Of a stretch of DNA of 34,876 nucleotides, positions 34,106-34,876 are shown piece after piece (the first letter of the stretch is position 1; the number at the start of each line of letters is the position of its first letter). The position numbers and the translations under genes were made by a program. The notes under the pieces were generated by a model. That model did no database searches. It saw only the letters and a program-made list of their open reading frames with translations, and was not told the DNA's origin. The stretch comes from Candidatus Neomicrothrix sp. UBA7388. GTDB lineage: Bacteria; Actinomycetota; Acidimicrobiia; Acidimicrobiales; Poriferisodalaceae. The stretch covers positions 9,241 through 44,116 of the forward strand of contig DKNM01000101.1 of NCBI GenBank assembly GCA_002470695.1, given 5' to 3'.

Positions 34106-34124
34106 TCAGCTCATCATGGGATAG

Positions 34125-34526
34125 CTATTCCTGAACGAGTTCAATCAGGGTTCCAAAACTGCCTTTGGGGTGCATAAACGCGACTGTCGTCCCACGAGAG
34201 CCCGGCCGTGGTGCTTTGTCGATCGCAGTCGCACCTGCCGCGATCATGGCGTCTAGGGCTGCCTGGCAGTCGTCAACTCTGTAACCAATGTGATGGAGTC
34301 CCTCACCCCGCTTTTCAAGATGTTTCGCTATCGGAGAGTCAGGTCGTGTAGCTGCGGTCAGTTGTATGTAGCTATCCGCGACTTTGACCAGTGCTTCCTC
34401 AACTCCGTCGCTATCCACGATTTCTCGATGATGAACTTCCGCACCGAAAGCCTCCTGGTAATAGCTAATGGCGGCTTCGAGATCGCGAACAGCTATCGCG
34501 ACGTGGTCAATTTCTGTCAGGATCAT
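34125..34526 (-). CDS. mce: Methylmalonyl-CoA/ethylmalonyl-CoA epimerase
   Basis: A VOC-fold metalloenzyme that swaps the (2S) and (2R) forms of methylmalonyl-CoA; in ethylmalonyl-CoA pathway organisms it also handles ethylmalonyl-CoA. The 133 residues show the expected metal ligands H8, Q55, H79 and E129, and an acid residue at E43/E44 where the catalytic glutamate is expected. The C-terminal GSFGTLIELVQE is family-typical. It overlaps the 3' end of the crotonyl-CoA carboxylase/reductase gene by 4 bases (ATGA). That makes a role between Ccr and Ecm, encoded at 8807-10768, very likely. Confidence 0.92.
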   Translation of the reverse strand: MILTEIDHVAIAVRDLEAAISYYQEAFGAEVHHREIVDSDGVEEALVKVADSYIQLTAATRPDSPIAKHLEKRGEGLHHIGYRVDDCQAALDAMIAAGATAIDKAPRPGSRGTTVAFMHPKGSFGTLIELVQE

Positions 34527-34876
34527 GATCCATTCTCCGTTGCATCAAGTGAGTCAGCATGTCGTTGGAAAAGAGTAATTTTTTCCTCGCCGATAGCTTC
34601 GCGCTTTTCTGGGTTAGTCACACCGAGACCTGCTTCAGGCGATAGGCAGAGCACTCCCAGCTTTCCTTCGTGCTGATTGTGATGGACCTGATAAGCAGCT
34701 TCTCCGGTGTCTTTCAGATCAAAGGTCTTGGAGAGAATGGGTTGAATTCTGCCTTCATCAAGCAGTCGATTCATTTCCCAAGCTTCGGAGTAGTTCGCAA
34801 AATGGCTCGAAACAATTTGTTTTAGTCTCATCCAAAGGTGACGATTGTCGTACTCGATCATGTAACCCGTTGTCGC
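34523..34876 (-). CDS. ccr: Crotonyl-CoA carboxylase/reductase, C-terminal part (cut by window edge)
   Basis: Only the last 117 codons are inside the window; the reading frame is open through the right edge. The segment GYMIEYDNRHLWMRLK, followed by SSHFANYSEAWE and by GKLGVLCLSPEAGLGV, is characteristic of the C-terminus of crotonyl-CoA carboxylase/reductases. These MDR-superfamily enzymes reductively carboxylate crotonyl-CoA to (2S)-ethylmalonyl-CoA using NADPH and CO2. The apparent ATG at 34861 is an internal methionine, not the start. The stop overlaps the epimerase start by 4 bases. With the epimerase and ecm it marks the ethylmalonyl-CoA pathway, or at least ethylmalonyl-CoA formation. 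Confidence 0.88.
   Translation of the reverse strand, partial: ATTGYMIEYDNRHLWMRLKQIVSSHFANYSEAWEMNRLLDEGRIQPILSKTFDLKDTGEAAYQVHHNQHEGKLGVLCLSPEAGLGVTNPEKREAIGEEKITLFQRHADSLDATENGS

Overview
The window looks like a chromosomal segment of a free-living aerobic actinobacterium. The best fit I can suggest is a marine or freshwater lineage such as Acidimicrobiia, because base composition is close to balanced rather than strongly GC-rich; this placement is inference. Supporting signs are a short acyl-CoA carboxylase epsilon subunit, the short actinobacterial form of MenE, a membrane-anchored cyclophilin with a two-cysteine linker, a MerR regulator with two DNA-binding domains, and an aspartokinase gene with an internal beta-subunit start. 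I see no transposase, phage gene, CRISPR array or rRNA. Coding density is very high and many neighbouring genes overlap by 1 to 10 bases.

Layout. 1-363: one tRNA-Pro(CGG) with encoded CCA, otherwise non-coding. 364-3589: three co-directional genes (short-chain dehydrogenase, AMP-forming acyl-CoA ligase, medium-chain reductase) that look like a small catabolic operon of unknown substrate. 3668-4751: an orphan peptidoglycan-binding-like membrane protein and a MazG-type pyrophosphohydrolase. 4748-7044 (minus): aspartate kinase (alpha plus internal beta start) followed by aspartate-semialdehyde dehydrogenase. 7178-10768 (plus): cyclophilin, leucyl/phenylalanyl-tRNA-protein transferase and ethylmalonyl-CoA mutase. 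10781-15113 (minus): a 5'-3' exonuclease, a VOC protein, acyl-CoA carboxylase beta and epsilon subunits, and a CaiB-type CoA transferase. 15195-16730: a second AMP-forming acyl-CoA ligase. 16797-22171: a tight merR-menF-menD-menH-menC operon, with menE on the opposite strand at 22189-23289. 23308-33384: a TSUP-family exporter, pseudouridine-5'-phosphate glycosidase, uracil phosphoribosyltransferase, MtnA, a class II aldolase/dehydrogenase fusion, and a complete BMP-type nucleoside ABC transporter. 33485-34876 (minus): a SpoU methyltransferase, methylmalonyl/ethylmalonyl-CoA epimerase, and the C-terminal end of crotonyl-CoA carboxylase/reductase cut by the window edge.

Four themes link the genes. 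First, ccr, epimerase and ecm together are the diagnostic core of the ethylmalonyl-CoA pathway, with an acyl-CoA carboxylase of propionyl-CoA type nearby. Second, most of the classical o-succinylbenzoate route to menaquinone is present and is headed by its own probable regulator. Third, lysC and asd form the entry to lysine, threonine and methionine synthesis. Fourth, the right-hand 10 kb reads as a nucleoside uptake and salvage locus: a BMP transporter next to psuG, upp, mtnA and an aldolase-dehydrogenase fusion. The last pair suggests a one-polypeptide version of the dihydroxyacetone-phosphate shunt for 5'-methylthioadenosine or 5'-deoxyadenosine by-products.

The most interesting non-coding signals are a two-helix structured leader before the BMP lipoprotein gene (33402-33445), a perfect 14-bp hairpin between that gene and its permeases (32258-32288), tandem dyads at a 15-base period before the merR-men operon (16756-16787), and dyads in the promoter regions of accD (13831-13846) and of the exonuclease/acyl-CoA ligase pair (15140-15157).
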